Assembly: GCA_030841965.1 (NCBI GenBank)
Contig: JAUUSJ010000037.1
Location: 1-30,996, forward strand
DNA length: 30,996 bases
Direction of reading: 5' to 3'
Source of the DNA: Blautia sp.
Lineage (GTDB): Bacteria > Bacillota > Clostridia > Lachnospirales > Lachnospiraceae
The notes beneath the pieces were generated by a model. That model was not told where the DNA came from. It was given only the letters and a program-made list of their open reading frames with translations, and did not search any database. Below are positions 7,209-16,423 of this stretch, one piece after another. Within the stretch, counting starts at the first letter, position 1; the number at the start of each line of letters is the position of its first letter. A program made the position numbers and the translations under genes.

Positions 7209-8414
7209 ATGATTATTAGACCCCATTATTTAGATTTATTGAGAACCTACCGTGATGTGCCACTAGTAAAAATTCTTGCAGGAGTTCGTCGCTGCGGAAA
7301 ATCCACAATTTTAGAAATGTTACAGGACGACTTGATAAAAAATGGCGTTCCTGCTAGTCATATTATTAGTATGCGTTATACATCAGAAGATTTTGACGAC
7401 GGTATGACCGACAAAGATATGTATCATAGTATCAAAGAAAAAATGGCCGACAGTGAACGCTATTATCTTCTGCTTGACGAAGTGCAGGAAATCATAGGTT
7501 GGGAAAAAGCTGTCAACAGTCTGCTTGAGAATGCGAATACAGATATTTATGTGACTGGTTCCAATTCCAAACTCATGTCAAGTGAAATATCCACCTATCT
7601 TACAGGACGGTATATCTCTATCCCTGTATTTACGCTCTCTTTTGCCGAGTATATAGAGTTCAAAAAATCAAGTGGACGCACTTCAAAAGAACTGCTTACG
7701 GAATATATCCGCATGGGTGGCTTTCCTATCGTTGCACTAAGTAATTTTGACGAGGGCGCAGCGTATCAGATTGTTGAGGGCATTTATAATTCTGTTATTA
7801 CCAGCGACATAACAAGACGTCACAATATCACAAACTTTGACTTATTCAACCAGGTTGTGAAGTATATAGTAGAAAATGTCGGTAAGACCTTTTCCGCTAA
7901 CGCCATCGTGAAATTTCTAAAGAGCGAGAAACGTTCTCTATCAGTAGAATCGGTGTATAACTATCTGGAATGGTTGGAAAAAGCCTTTGTGATCTATCGT
8001 TGCCAGCGATATGACTTGCAAGGGAAATCCGTGCTGAAAACGCAGGAGAAGTTCTATCTCGCAGATGCTTCTTTAAAACACTGCATAATGGGATTCAATC
8101 CGAAATCCATTGCCGCTATGCTTGAAAATATCGTGTATTTTGAGCTTCGCAGAAAAGGCTATGAAGTGTATATCGGCAAAAACGAGAAAAAAGAAATTGA
8201 TTTTGTAGCGATAAGGCGCGATGAGCGTATCTATGTACAGGTATGCCGCAATCTTCCAGAGGAATCTGACCGCGAAGTTGCCAATCTACTTGAAGTTAAG
8301 GACCACTATCCTAAATATATAGTAACACTTGATGAGCTTGCCGCAGGTAATATTAACGGCGTAAAAATCGTGCATTTATCAGATTTCTTGTTAGCTGAGG
8401 ATTATTATCTTTAG
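7209..8414 (+). CDS. AAA-type ATPase with DUF4143 domain
   Basis: 401 residues. The N-terminal AAA_14 domain has Walker A GVRRCGKST (25-33), the acidic Walker B YYLLLDEVQ (D90-E91) and the sensor-like IYVTGSNSKLMSSE. The middle part is helical/winged-helix (NVGKTFSANAIVKFLKSEKRSLSVESVYNYLEW cut into its parts). The C-terminal DUF4143 region carries a PD-(D/E)XK-like pattern: E in YFELRRKGYEVY, then EIDFVAIRRDERIYVQV. The family is abundant in gut anaerobes and archaea as solitary genes; its function is not established. The length is typical. It starts after AAAAGGAGG with 8-bp spacing. It is one of few plus-strand genes here, flanked by element fragments. Confidence 0.9.
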   Translation: MIIRPHYLDLLRTYRDVPLVKILAGVRRCGKSTILEMLQDDLIKNGVPASHIISMRYTSEDFDDGMTDKDMYHSIKEKMADSERYYLLLDEVQEIIGWEKAVNSLLENANTDIYVTGSNSKLMSSEISTYLTGRYISIPVFTLSFAEYIEFKKSSGRTSKELLTEYIRMGGFPIVALSNFDEGAAYQIVEGIYNSVITSDITRRHNITNFDLFNQVVKYIVENVGKTFSANAIVKFLKSEKRSLSVESVYNYLEWLEKAFVIYRCQRYDLQGKSVLKTQEKFYLADASLKHCIMGFNPKSIAAMLENIVYFELRRKGYEVYIGKNEKKEIDFVAIRRDERIYVQVCRNLPEESDREVANLLEVKDHYPKYIVTLDELAAGNINGVKIVHLSDFLLAEDYYL

Positions 8415-8421
8415 TGTTGAT

Positions 8422-8463
8422 AAAAAAAGAAAGAGATATCGCAGTTTTGCGATATCTCTTTCT
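8422..8463 (-). terminator. Terminator of the pta gene (possibly bidirectional)
   Basis: A long perfect hairpin, AGAAAGAGATATCGCA and its complement with a 4-nt loop (stem 8428-8443 and 8448-8463). Read on the minus strand it ends in seven Ts, a strong intrinsic terminator for the gene ending at 8483. On the plus strand the downstream T content is weaker, but it can still stop the ATPase transcript. Confidence 0.88.
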
Positions 8464-8482
8464 AGACTATGGCATAAAGAAA

Positions 8483-9568
8483 TTAATTTGTCACTTGAAG
8501 TACTGTCTTTACAATAGCGGTAACTAACTTTTCCAACTCTTCCATGCTATTAATCTCAATACTGCCTTTAGATGGAGTCTTCTCTTCCTCCTCGTCAATC
8601 GGACAGCTAAGAGCCGCTGTGACGATAGACATACTATACACTTCCTCTGCTGTACATCCACGGCTTAAGTCATTGATAGGCGCATTCAATCCCTGAAGAA
8701 CAGGTCCTACCGCTGTATAGCCACCGAGACGAGAAGCAATCTTATAACCAATATTGCTAGCATCGATATTAGGGAAAATAAAAGTATTGGCTTGTCCAGC
8801 TACTGGTGAATCTGGGCATTTTACGCCAGCTACTACCTGAGAGACAGCGGCATCGAACTGAATCTCACCCTCAATTGCGATATCTGGTGCCTTCTCCTTA
8901 ATCTTCTTTGTCGCACTTGCCACCTTGCTCACAGATGGTCCTTTACCAGAGCCGAGCGTCGAGTAAGATAACATAGCAACCTTCGGATCAATACCAAAGA
9001 TACGAGCTGTGTTAGCGGACTCGATTGCAATCTCTACTAAGTCGTCATCCGAAGGGTCGATATTGATTGCACAGTCACCCATAGCAATCTTCTCATCCCC
9101 ACGAACAAGAATAAAGCAAGAGCTTACGATATTATTACCTGGTTTCGTCTTAATAAGCTGCAATGCAGGACGAACTGTGTCAGCTGTCGAGTAAGTAGCT
9201 CCGCCTAAAAGACAATCTGCTCCACCCATCTTCACCAACATCGTTCCAAAGTAATTGCTCTTTTTTAAAGTAGCGCGAACCTGCTCCTCGCTCATCTTGC
9301 CCTTACGAAGCTTCACCATCTCGGCAACCATAGCATCCATCTTATCTTTATCATAGGTAAGTGGGTCTATTATGGTACATTTTGAAATGTCATAACCGTT
9401 CGCTGCAGCCGCAGCCTTTACTTCCTCCTCGTTACCAAGGAGAACGACATCCATAATTCCCTCTGCTGTTAATTTAGAAGCAGAGTCCAAGATTCGTGGG
9501 TCTGGTCCCTCCGTATAGACAACAGTTCGAGGATACTTCTTTAATGTTTCAATCATTTTGGTTAACAT
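8483..9568 (-). CDS. pta: Phosphate acetyltransferase
   Basis: 361 residues of the phosphate acetyl/butyryltransferase family: acetyl-CoA + Pi gives acetyl phosphate + CoA, the step before acetate kinase in acetate formation. Recognisable blocks are EGPDPRILDSASKLTAEG, GGATYSTADTVRPALQLI, NIVSSCFILVRGDEKIAMGD, AMLSYSTLGSGKGPSVSKV and NTFIFPNIDASNIGYKIASR. ATG 9568 follows GGAGGG by 10 bp; upstream in-frame starts lack a ribosome site. After the usual domain end there is a tail of about 40 residues (DEEEEKTPSKGS ... VTAIVKTVLQVTN), longer than the usual Pta end. No acetate kinase gene lies nearby. It shares a terminator with the convergent ATPase. Confidence 0.92.
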   Translation of the reverse strand: MLTKMIETLKKYPRTVVYTEGPDPRILDSASKLTAEGIMDVVLLGNEEEVKAAAAANGYDISKCTIIDPLTYDKDKMDAMVAEMVKLRKGKMSEEQVRATLKKSNYFGTMLVKMGGADCLLGGATYSTADTVRPALQLIKTKPGNNIVSSCFILVRGDEKIAMGDCAINIDPSDDDLVEIAIESANTARIFGIDPKVAMLSYSTLGSGKGPSVSKVASATKKIKEKAPDIAIEGEIQFDAAVSQVVAGVKCPDSPVAGQANTFIFPNIDASNIGYKIASRLGGYTAVGPVLQGLNAPINDLSRGCTAEEVYSMSIVTAALSCPIDEEEEKTPSKGSIEINSMEELEKLVTAIVKTVLQVTN

Positions 9569-10003
9569 TATGTATAAGCCCTCCAATTCTATTATTCTAT
9601 TATTCATTATAATTCCTAGAGCCACTACTTTTCAATGGAACGTTGATATAAATTTTTGACAAATTTATGAATTATATCAAATTTATGTGATATTTTTTGT
9701 TAATTTCATATACTTTTCTTTCATATTTAATGAATGAAACCAGATAGGGGATAAAAGCTGATATATATACACAGAAGTGTGGATTTTCTCCTGTCTTTTA
9801 CCTGTATTCAGGCTATTTCTAGACGCATAATAATGCAGAAGGCACAATCAAACTATTTATATTGACCATGCCCGCCGTGCCAACCTGCTATGCCTATATG
9901 ACGCCTATATATTATCCATTCTAATACATTTTATCCTTTAGCCATCCCGTGGCACCCCATATCTGCTGTCTAAAACACAATTTTAAGCTTTCTCCTTATC
10001 CAA
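9569..10003. other. Intergenic region upstream of pta
   Basis: No gene is visible. An inverted repeat TTGATATAA/TTATATCAA (9643-9651 and 9672-9680, 20 bp spacer) sits about 75-110 bp before the pta start. The minus-strand extended -10 TGATATAAT overlaps its inner arm (9671-9679), so it may be a regulated pta promoter. The -35 is weak. The rest (about 9700-10003) shows nothing I can name. Confidence 0.5.
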
Positions 10004-10165
10004 CTTCATTCCTAATATGATGCCAACACATAGCTATACTTTTTAAAGAAACGCAAAAAATAACCTAGCTTCATTCCTAACGTTACGCCAACACATAACT
10101 GTACTTTTTAAAGAAACGCAAAAATAACCTAGCTTCATTCCTAACGTTACGCCAGTACACAGCCA
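10004..10165. repeat. 64-65 bp tandem repeat leading into element copy 2
   Basis: Units start at 10004 and 10069, with a third partial unit at 10133, each opening CTTCATTCCTAA. The segment ACGCCAACACATAACTGTAC within the units resembles the left terminus of the palindromic element (ACGCCAGTACACAGCC), and the third unit runs directly into copy 2. The array therefore seems to be a duplicated edge of the element plus its flank. Confidence 0.8.
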
Positions 10166-10365
10166 AGAGAGTCCGTCGATATGTCCTCAAAAAACGATAG
10201 AGAGTGGAGCGGTTTTTCGATATACTTAGCTTTGCCGCTGGAGCACTGTCTGAGCACCAAAGGTGCGAGTTTGCGGGAGGCGGCAAAAATCAGCGTATGT
10301 CGAAAAACCGTGGGAACGAACGTGTTTTTCGAGGACATATCGACGGACTCTCTTAGCGTCCCCCT
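10149..10365 (+). repeat. Palindromic element, copy 2 (full length)
   Basis: Outer arms 10165-10188 and 10331-10354 form a perfect 24 bp inverted repeat. Nested inside are helix 10210-10225 with 10295-10310 (16 bp, one G-T), helix GCCGC/GCGGC (10234-10238, 10280-10284), and the apical hairpin GCACC-AAA-GGTGC (10254-10266). The order and loops match copies 3 and 4, with compensatory changes. A GTG-started frame of about 50 codons runs through it, but the between-copy substitutions preserve pairing rather than protein. It lies between pta and iolJ. Confidence 0.85.
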
Positions 10366-10404
10366 CCCACTCTCTTAGCGTCTCCCTCCACTCACTCTCT
10401 TACC
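10348..10404. repeat. 22 bp direct repeat at the right edge of copy 2
   Basis: CTCTCTTAGCGTC plus a C/T-rich tail occurs at 10348 and 10370 (period 22), with a third partial CTCTCTTA at 10395. The right terminus of the element has been duplicated in tandem here, just before the iolJ stop at 10416. No T-tailed terminator hairpin is visible for the iolC-iolJ operon; the element itself is the first strong structure after the stop. Confidence 0.75.
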
Positions 10405-10415
10405 TTCTGTCTACA

Positions 10416-11249
10416 CTAACACTGAAACACCCTAATATGATGCCTCACATTCTCATAAGTCCCACGCACCATAGCCTCATTAAGAGCAAAATAATTATGC
10501 GCTCCCTCACTCTTTAAATATTCCTCCGCATACTCCGTCAACTTATTAAAACTAGCCGTCGCAATATTCACCTTCACAATCCCAAGCGAAATCGCCCTCT
10601 GGAAATCCTCATCTGTAATTCCACTTCCCCCGTGAAGCACAAGAGGAACCTCTGTCTTATGATGAATCTCATCCAAAACATCAAACGCAAGCTTTGGCGC
10701 CACTGGATAATTCCCATGTGCATTCCCAATCGCCACAGCCAATGCATCAACTCCTGTCTGCTCACAAAACACCTTCGCATCGTCTGGATTCGTACAGCGA
10801 ATACCATGGTCACAGCTTCCATCCTCACTTCCGCCAACCAATCCAAGCTCCGCCTCGACCGTCGCCCCATACTCTTTTGCGAGAGCGACCACCTCTTTTG
10901 TCCTCTTAATATTTTCCTCAAAAGGATAAGTAGAACTGTCAAACATAACCGATGTAAACCCAAGCTTCAACGCCTTCTTTACCGTCTCTACCGTCAAGCC
11001 ATGGTCAAGATGCACGGCGATATCTACTTTTGCCTCCTTTGCAGCCTGTACCATCATAGGTCCCATAAGAGCCAAAGGAGAATGTTTTAGCCTCACCTCT
11101 GCAATCTGCAAAATAATCGGTGTATTTAACTCCTCAGCCGCCTGCACTGCGCCCTTTATCATCTCCATATTTCCGACGCTAAATGCACCTACTCCTCTAT
11201 GATTCTCTCTCGCCTGCTCTAACAGGGCTTTCATTTTCACTAATGCCAT
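10416..11249 (-). CDS. iolJ: Class II aldolase, probable DKGP aldolase (IolJ)
   Basis: 277 residues of the class II fructose-bisphosphate aldolase family. Catalytic/metal motifs are HLDH (80-83, zinc His83), EAELG (Glu134 region), GNAHG (His178) and LHGGSG (His206). Context assigns 2-deoxy-5-keto-D-gluconate-6-phosphate as substrate, giving DHAP and malonate semialdehyde, the last carbon-splitting step of inositol catabolism. It is the last gene of the iolC-D-B-adh-J operon, 34 bp after the dehydrogenase, with GGGAGAC before ATG 11249. A general fructose-bisphosphate or tagatose-bisphosphate aldolase cannot be excluded from motifs alone. Confidence 0.85.
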   Translation of the reverse strand: MALVKMKALLEQARENHRGVGAFSVGNMEMIKGAVQAAEELNTPIILQIAEVRLKHSPLALMGPMMVQAAKEAKVDIAVHLDHGLTVETVKKALKLGFTSVMFDSSTYPFEENIKRTKEVVALAKEYGATVEAELGLVGGSEDGSCDHGIRCTNPDDAKVFCEQTGVDALAVAIGNAHGNYPVAPKLAFDVLDEIHHKTEVPLVLHGGSGITDEDFQRAISLGIVKVNIATASFNKLTEYAEEYLKSEGAHNYFALNEAMVRGTYENVRHHIRVFQC

Positions 11250-11283
11250 GTCTCCCTCTCTCCTCTCAGTCTGGCTACGATAT

Positions 11284-12438
11284 TTATTTCCAGAGATTTC
11301 TATACATCTGCTCTATATCTTCTTTTGTAATGGCTCTTCTTGTATTTTGTGGACTTCCACTCTCCATAGCGTCATGCGCCATTTTCTCAATCACGCCAAA
11401 GAACGCTTCTTTATCAATTCCAAACTCCTCCAATGTCGGTGTCTCTAATTCCTCCACCAAAGCTACTGTAGCAACCAGGAATTTCTCACTTGCCTCTTTA
11501 TCAGAGTCTGTTATCTCTGCCACTCCCACTGCTCTTCCTAGCTCTGCAAATCTCTCATAAGCTCCCTCCAATGCAAATCCTAAGCATTCCTTGATAAGCA
11601 TCGCATTGGACAAACCATGTGCGACATGAAATAATGCTCCGATTGGACGACTCATACCGTGGATTAATGTGACAGATGCATTATTAAATGCGATACCTGC
11701 CTCCAAAGCCGCCACTGACATCTCCACTCTCGCCTCCTCATTCTTTCCGTCATGGAAAGCAACTGGCAAATATTTAAAAATACGTTTTACTGCTGACATT
11801 GCAAAAGTATCCGACAATGTCTGCGCTTTATTGGAAGTATATGCCTCCACTGCATGGCAGAGTGCGTCAAGACCTGTCGCAGCTGTAATTTTTGGAGGTG
11901 CTGTCATCGTAAACTGTGGGTCAATAATTGCCAGAGATGGCATTAATACTTTTCCTTTTAATAACATTTTGATATCTTTTTTGGTATCTGTAATAATCGT
12001 AAACTGTGTCGCCTCAGAGCCCGTTCCAGCCGTTGTTGGGATTGCTACCATCGGTGGCATCTTTACATCAATCACTTTTCCCATATAATCGGAGATATTT
12101 CCTCCATTTACAACGAGAGAACCAATCGCCTTCATAGAGTCAATCGGACTTCCTCCTCCCAAAGCTACCAAAAAATCACAGTTTTCTTCTTTATACTGTC
12201 TAAGACCATTCTCAATCATCGTATCCGTAGGCTCTCCCACGATTTCAGAGTAAATCGTATATTCTACTCCCTGACTTTTAAGAGCTGCCTCTACCTTCTC
12301 ACAGTTTCCCAATTGAATCATTACTTTATCTGTTACAATCATAGCCTTCTTTCCAAGCTGTCCCAATGTAGCTTCTGCCATATCAAGTGCGCCTGAGCCT
12401 GTAATAATCTGTCCTGGTACAATAAATTCTCTTGCCAT
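11284..12438 (-). CDS. Iron-containing alcohol dehydrogenase
   Basis: 384 residues, family III (Fe-ADH). The NAD-binding glycine motif is GGGSPIDSMKAIG (94-106). Metal ligands are Asp191, His195 (GLDALCHAVEAY), His260 and His274 (LIHGMSRPIGALFHVAHG), complete and at normal spacing. These enzymes interconvert alcohols and aldehydes with NAD(P)H. It lies inside the iol operon between iolB and iolJ (33 and 34 bp gaps), where classical operons place other genes. The aldolase next to it produces malonate semialdehyde and no IolA-type dehydrogenase is in the window. I therefore infer reduction of that semialdehyde to 3-hydroxypropionate. Other aldehydes remain possible. Confidence 0.9.
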   Translation of the reverse strand: MAREFIVPGQIITGSGALDMAEATLGQLGKKAMIVTDKVMIQLGNCEKVEAALKSQGVEYTIYSEIVGEPTDTMIENGLRQYKEENCDFLVALGGGSPIDSMKAIGSLVVNGGNISDYMGKVIDVKMPPMVAIPTTAGTGSEATQFTIITDTKKDIKMLLKGKVLMPSLAIIDPQFTMTAPPKITAATGLDALCHAVEAYTSNKAQTLSDTFAMSAVKRIFKYLPVAFHDGKNEEARVEMSVAALEAGIAFNNASVTLIHGMSRPIGALFHVAHGLSNAMLIKECLGFALEGAYERFAELGRAVGVAEITDSDKEASEKFLVATVALVEELETPTLEEFGIDKEAFFGVIEKMAHDAMESGSPQNTRRAITKEDIEQMYRNLWK

Positions 12439-12471
12439 AATTCATTTCTCCTTTTCTATTTTTTATTTTCA

Positions 12472-13257
12472 CTAAAACTGTGCGTCATGCATCCAAGTGT
12501 ATCTCTCATCCTCACAGCGGTCTGTCTGAAGCCATGGATTTCCATCGATATGGCGAATCATCCAGCAAGTATACATCTGAAATCCCGGTGCAACTGCCTG
12601 TGGGTGAAGCTCTCCTCCTGGGATGGCGGAAAAACTATTATCCACGCTCTTAAATACCTGGTCACCGACAAAGCTCGCTCCAAATCCCTCTGGACGGTCA
12701 AACTTAAAGAAATATGTCTCTGGCTGTGGATGTCTATGTGGAAGATATCCAGACCAATTTCCTCTGTCATTTAATACCTCGCCGAGAACCATATTGGATT
12801 CTGGGCAGATATCATGGTCAAAAATTGTATTCACACGGCGTTTTGCCACATTTCCAAACTTTCCGACACTGGAATATCCCCAAGGCGCATCTTCTGGTGC
12901 GTAGAGGCGGCTTGCAAACTCTCTCTCATTTTTCGTGCACTGGACAAGAATCTCTGTCTCCTCCTTTGCCGTGACCGAAACTTCCACTGCCTTGCATGTA
13001 TGCAATGCCCATGGTCCCTCTGTAAATACATCCTTCCTGCTCACGGTCTCTTCTCTTCCCTCCCAGTAATAAGTCAGTTTTCCAGACAGGAGAAGAACTG
13101 CCATCTCCTCTTTCTCGCGACCAAACTTTCTCGTCTCGCCAGCCTTCATGCTATACACACGAATATCCATCATCATCGCATTATATTCATTATCATATGT
13201 TGTTAATATCATCTCACCATTTTCGTCAAATTTTGGATAGCCAAATACTTTACTCAT
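12472..13257 (-). CDS. iolB: 5-deoxy-glucuronate isomerase
   Basis: 261 residues of the KduI/IolB bicupin family. Signature YLPHRHPQPETYFF gives metal ligands His174, His176 and Glu180; a further His is in GGELHPQAV. The enzyme converts 5-deoxy-D-glucuronate to 5-keto-2-deoxygluconate, the fourth step of the inositol pathway. The start is ATG 13257, 9 bp after AGGAG; an in-frame ATG three codons upstream overlaps the ribosome site. It follows iolD by 41 bp and precedes the dehydrogenase by 33 bp in one transcription unit. The length is normal. Confidence 0.95.
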   Translation of the reverse strand: MSKVFGYPKFDENGEMILTTYDNEYNAMMMDIRVYSMKAGETRKFGREKEEMAVLLLSGKLTYYWEGREETVSRKDVFTEGPWALHTCKAVEVSVTAKEETEILVQCTKNEREFASRLYAPEDAPWGYSSVGKFGNVAKRRVNTIFDHDICPESNMVLGEVLNDRGNWSGYLPHRHPQPETYFFKFDRPEGFGASFVGDQVFKSVDNSFSAIPGGELHPQAVAPGFQMYTCWMIRHIDGNPWLQTDRCEDERYTWMHDAQF

Positions 13258-13298
13258 GAAATTCATCTCCTATTCTCTCTTTTATATTTTCCAAAATT

Positions 13299-15230
13299 TT
13301 AGTAATCTCTTGCCTCGCTTCTTCCTTCCATGACACCCTCACATGCCTTTCTCACGGATTCCTTCTCGGAAGTTGTGGCAATTCCTACATTCCACCATGA
13401 CTCATAACCGTCTGTCATTGTCTTTGGAATAACCTTTAAGTCGAAGAGACATGCAATATTCTGGCTCTTTGCATCCTCTAAGGCTGCCTCAAGCTCTGCG
13501 ATTGTCCTACAAGTATAGCTCTTTAATCCATATCCCTCGCCAATCTTTGCATAATCAACAGGAATTAAATCTCCACAAGGTTTCTTTCCGTCTGTATAGC
13601 GAAATTCTGTCGCAATACTTCCAATTCCGTGATTCATCTCAAGGTTATTGATACATCCAAATCCACAGTTATCAAATACTAAAATATTTACTTTCTTTCG
13701 TTCTTGCATAATTGTCATAATCTCACTGTGAAGCATCTGGAAACTAGAATCACCGACAACACAGTATACTTCATTATCAGGCTCTGCGAACTTCACACCT
13801 AATGTCGCTGCGACCTCGTAACCCATGCAGGAATATCCGTACTCTGCATGATATCCGCCGCGCTTATCTGTCGTCCACATACGTTGCATACAGCTTGGAA
13901 GAGAACCGCCAGCTGTGATAATCGTCGCATCCTCATCAATCACTCTGCGGATTGCCGCCAACGCCGCTGTCTGTGTAATCTTTCCGTTTGTCATCTTGAC
14001 AAACTCTGGAATTGTTCTTGGGTCTCTCGCCTGAATAATTGGCTCAAAATCATCTCCCGTATACTCGATTCCACTAAGTCTTGCCATCTCTTTATCCCAG
14101 ACAGCCTTTGCCTCTTGAATCTCTGTCGTATAAGTAGAGCAGTATCCTCTCTCTCTTAATTTCTTAGCCAAAGCCTCCACTGTGACCTTCGCATCGCCGA
14201 CTGCCTTTACTGCGTCCATCTTATAAGCATGATATCTGCAATTATTAATTGTCACAAACTGTACATCCTCATTTTTAAATAATCTCTTCGAGCTTGTCGT
14301 AAAGTCAGACATTCTAGAACCGATTGAGATTACAACATCGGCGTCCTTTGCGATAATATTAGAAGCGTAAGTTCCTGTCACACCAATGCCTCCAAGACAA
14401 TATGAATGACTTGATTTACATGCACTCTTACCCGCCTGTGACTCGCCAAATGGAATATGAAACTCCTCACAGAATTTCTCCACTACCTCGCCAGCCTCCG
14501 AATAGCGAACACCGCCACCCACGATAACAAGTGGCTTCTTCGCCTCTGCGATAATATTTGCGATATCCTCAATCTCCTCCTCAACTGCCACTGGTCTCGT
14601 AATTCTATGTACTCTCTTCTTAAAGAAATACTCTGGGAAATCAAAAGATTCTCCCTCCACATCCTGACATAATGCAATACAACATGCACCTGTCTCAGCT
14701 GGGTCTGTCAAAACTCTCATCGCATTGATTAACGCTGTCATAACCATCTCTGGTCTTGTAATTCTATCCCAATATTTACATACAGGCTTAAATGCGTCAT
14801 TTGTTGTCACTGCTAAACTGCTGCTCTGCTCTAACTGCTGAAGCACTGGGTCTGGCTGTCTGGATGCAAATGTATCCGCTGGGAAAACTAAAAGTGGAAT
14901 ATTATTTACCGTCGCTGTGGCACATGCTGTCACCATATTTGCCGCTCCAGGTCCGACAGAGGATGCACATGGAATAATCTTTCTTCTATTGCTCTGCTTT
15001 GCAAATGCGATTGCCGTATGGCACATTCCCTGCTCATTTCTTCCTTGAAGAACACGAAGCTGTCCAGGATTCGTATCCAAGGCTTCCCCTAAACCTACTG
15101 CAATTCCGTGACCAAAGATTGTAAAAAATCCCTCGACAAATTTTGTCTCCTCGCCGTCCATGCTTATATACTGATTATCTAAAAACTTTACAATTGCCTG
15201 CGCTGTTGTCATTCTAATTGTTTTTGCCAT
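13299..15230 (-). CDS. iolD: 3D-(3,5/4)-trihydroxycyclohexane-1,2-dione hydrolase
   Basis: 643 residues; thiamine diphosphate-dependent enzyme that hydrolyses the ring of 3D-trihydroxycyclohexane-1,2-dione to 5-deoxyglucuronate. The N-terminal PYR domain has the cofactor-activating Glu66 (RNEQGM). The central domain (about 210-360) has KKPLVIVGGGVRYSEA. The C-terminal PP domain has the ThDP motif GDSSFQML (from 493) ending at Asn521 (FDNCG). Length and domain order match IolD. It follows iolC by 158 bp without an obvious terminator; GGGAG precedes ATG 15230. Confidence 0.96.
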   Translation of the reverse strand: MAKTIRMTTAQAIVKFLDNQYISMDGEETKFVEGFFTIFGHGIAVGLGEALDTNPGQLRVLQGRNEQGMCHTAIAFAKQSNRRKIIPCASSVGPGAANMVTACATATVNNIPLLVFPADTFASRQPDPVLQQLEQSSSLAVTTNDAFKPVCKYWDRITRPEMVMTALINAMRVLTDPAETGACCIALCQDVEGESFDFPEYFFKKRVHRITRPVAVEEEIEDIANIIAEAKKPLVIVGGGVRYSEAGEVVEKFCEEFHIPFGESQAGKSACKSSHSYCLGGIGVTGTYASNIIAKDADVVISIGSRMSDFTTSSKRLFKNEDVQFVTINNCRYHAYKMDAVKAVGDAKVTVEALAKKLRERGYCSTYTTEIQEAKAVWDKEMARLSGIEYTGDDFEPIIQARDPRTIPEFVKMTNGKITQTAALAAIRRVIDEDATIITAGGSLPSCMQRMWTTDKRGGYHAEYGYSCMGYEVAATLGVKFAEPDNEVYCVVGDSSFQMLHSEIMTIMQERKKVNILVFDNCGFGCINNLEMNHGIGSIATEFRYTDGKKPCGDLIPVDYAKIGEGYGLKSYTCRTIAELEAALEDAKSQNIACLFDLKVIPKTMTDGYESWWNVGIATTSEKESVRKACEGVMEGRSEARDY

Positions 15231-15388
15231 CTTAACTCCCTTTCCTTTCTCTTTTTCTATTTTGCTATCTCTTTTTTATTCTTTTTATCTCTTCACTTTC
15301 TTTTAACTTTATATTTTTATCTTATACAATTACAATACACTTATTTATTCGTATCTTATAGGCTTATCCTTTATCCTTCTATTTTCTC

Positions 15389-16423
15389 TTACACTCTCGC
15401 AATCATCTCGCCGAATTTTTCTTTTTCCTCCTTGATAAATGCATGTACTGCCTCTGCATTTGGAAGAGAATCGGAACAGTTATTGCTTCTAACCATCATA
15501 GATGCCTCTGCGGAACCAAACTCGAGACAATCGATGACTTCCCATCCCTGATATAATCCATATAAGAATCCAGAGCCGTATCCATCTCCGCCGCCGAAGC
15601 CTTTTCTCGCCTCTACTGGGAATGGCTTGATACTAAATTTCTGACCATCGCAAGTATAAGCGGTTGAGCCCTTCATACCGTGTTTGATAACAACAATCTT
15701 TGCATTATAATTCTGCCAGTATACTGCACTTTCCTCGTCCGTCATTCCCGGCTGAATCAATTTCTCTGTGAGGTCAAATTCTTCTCGGGAGCCCATGATG
15801 ATATCAGCTTCCTTTGCGACGATAGAATAGTAAATGGAAATCTCATCCTCGTTCTTCCAGTTATATTCTCTATAATCAATATCAAAAATAATCTTTGTAT
15901 CATTTTTCTTCGCAAGCATCACTGCCTTAATTGCTGCCTCGCGAGATGGACTCTCTGCCAATGCAGTACCAGAAATTAAGATTGCTTTTGCACTCTTTAT
16001 ATACTCCTCATCGATATCGTCCACATGGAGTTGAAGGTCTGCGATGCAATTTCGATACATCAAAATGCTGCTCTCTTTTGGGGATAGCATTTCTGTAAAG
16101 GTAAGTCCGAGTTTTTCTCCACCAGTGCATTTAGAAATGCAAGAAGTGTCAATTCCCTGCTCGTTGAAATAGTCAACGACAAACTCTCCGAACTGGTCAT
16201 CGGATACTTTTCCGATAAATCCTGCTTTCATCCCGTGGTGGGTAACTCCTACTGCGATATTGGCAGGAGAACCGCCGACGAATTTTTCAAAATAGTGAAC
16301 TTTTTTTAAAGGTTTAAATTCTTCCTTTACTTCTTCGCTATAAGCTGGATTAAAATCAATTGCTACTCTTCCAAGTAATACTAAGTCATACTTTCTTGAC
16401 TCGTCAAAGTTAATATACTTCAT
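15389..16423 (-). CDS. iolC: 5-dehydro-2-deoxygluconokinase
   Basis: 344 residues, PfkB/ribokinase family. It phosphorylates 5-dehydro-2-deoxy-D-gluconate with ATP. GGSPANIAVG (about 50-60) is the family's first signature. GFGGGDGYGSGF (275-286) is the second, with catalytic base Asp280 in place of the usual D-T-x-G-A-G-D. DLVLLGRVAIDFNPAYS at the N-terminus is typical of IolC. It is the first gene of the operon, with a strong GGAGGG ribosome site and a promoter about 145 bp upstream. Confidence 0.95.
   Translation of the reverse strand: MKYINFDESRKYDLVLLGRVAIDFNPAYSEEVKEEFKPLKKVHYFEKFVGGSPANIAVGVTHHGMKAGFIGKVSDDQFGEFVVDYFNEQGIDTSCISKCTGGEKLGLTFTEMLSPKESSILMYRNCIADLQLHVDDIDEEYIKSAKAILISGTALAESPSREAAIKAVMLAKKNDTKIIFDIDYREYNWKNEDEISIYYSIVAKEADIIMGSREEFDLTEKLIQPGMTDEESAVYWQNYNAKIVVIKHGMKGSTAYTCDGQKFSIKPFPVEARKGFGGGDGYGSGFLYGLYQGWEVIDCLEFGSAEASMMVRSNNCSDSLPNAEAVHAFIKEEKEKFGEMIARV

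Noticed and set aside
10200..10356. Small protein gene (VERFFDILSFAAGALSE...) inside the palindromic elements
   Set aside because: A similar frame is open in copies 2, 3 and 4, but there is no clear ribosome site and the C-termini differ completely. In the apical hairpin the amino acids change (HQRC, QRSC, RRRR) while base pairing is kept. I treat it as structure, not coding, though a peptide cannot be strictly excluded.
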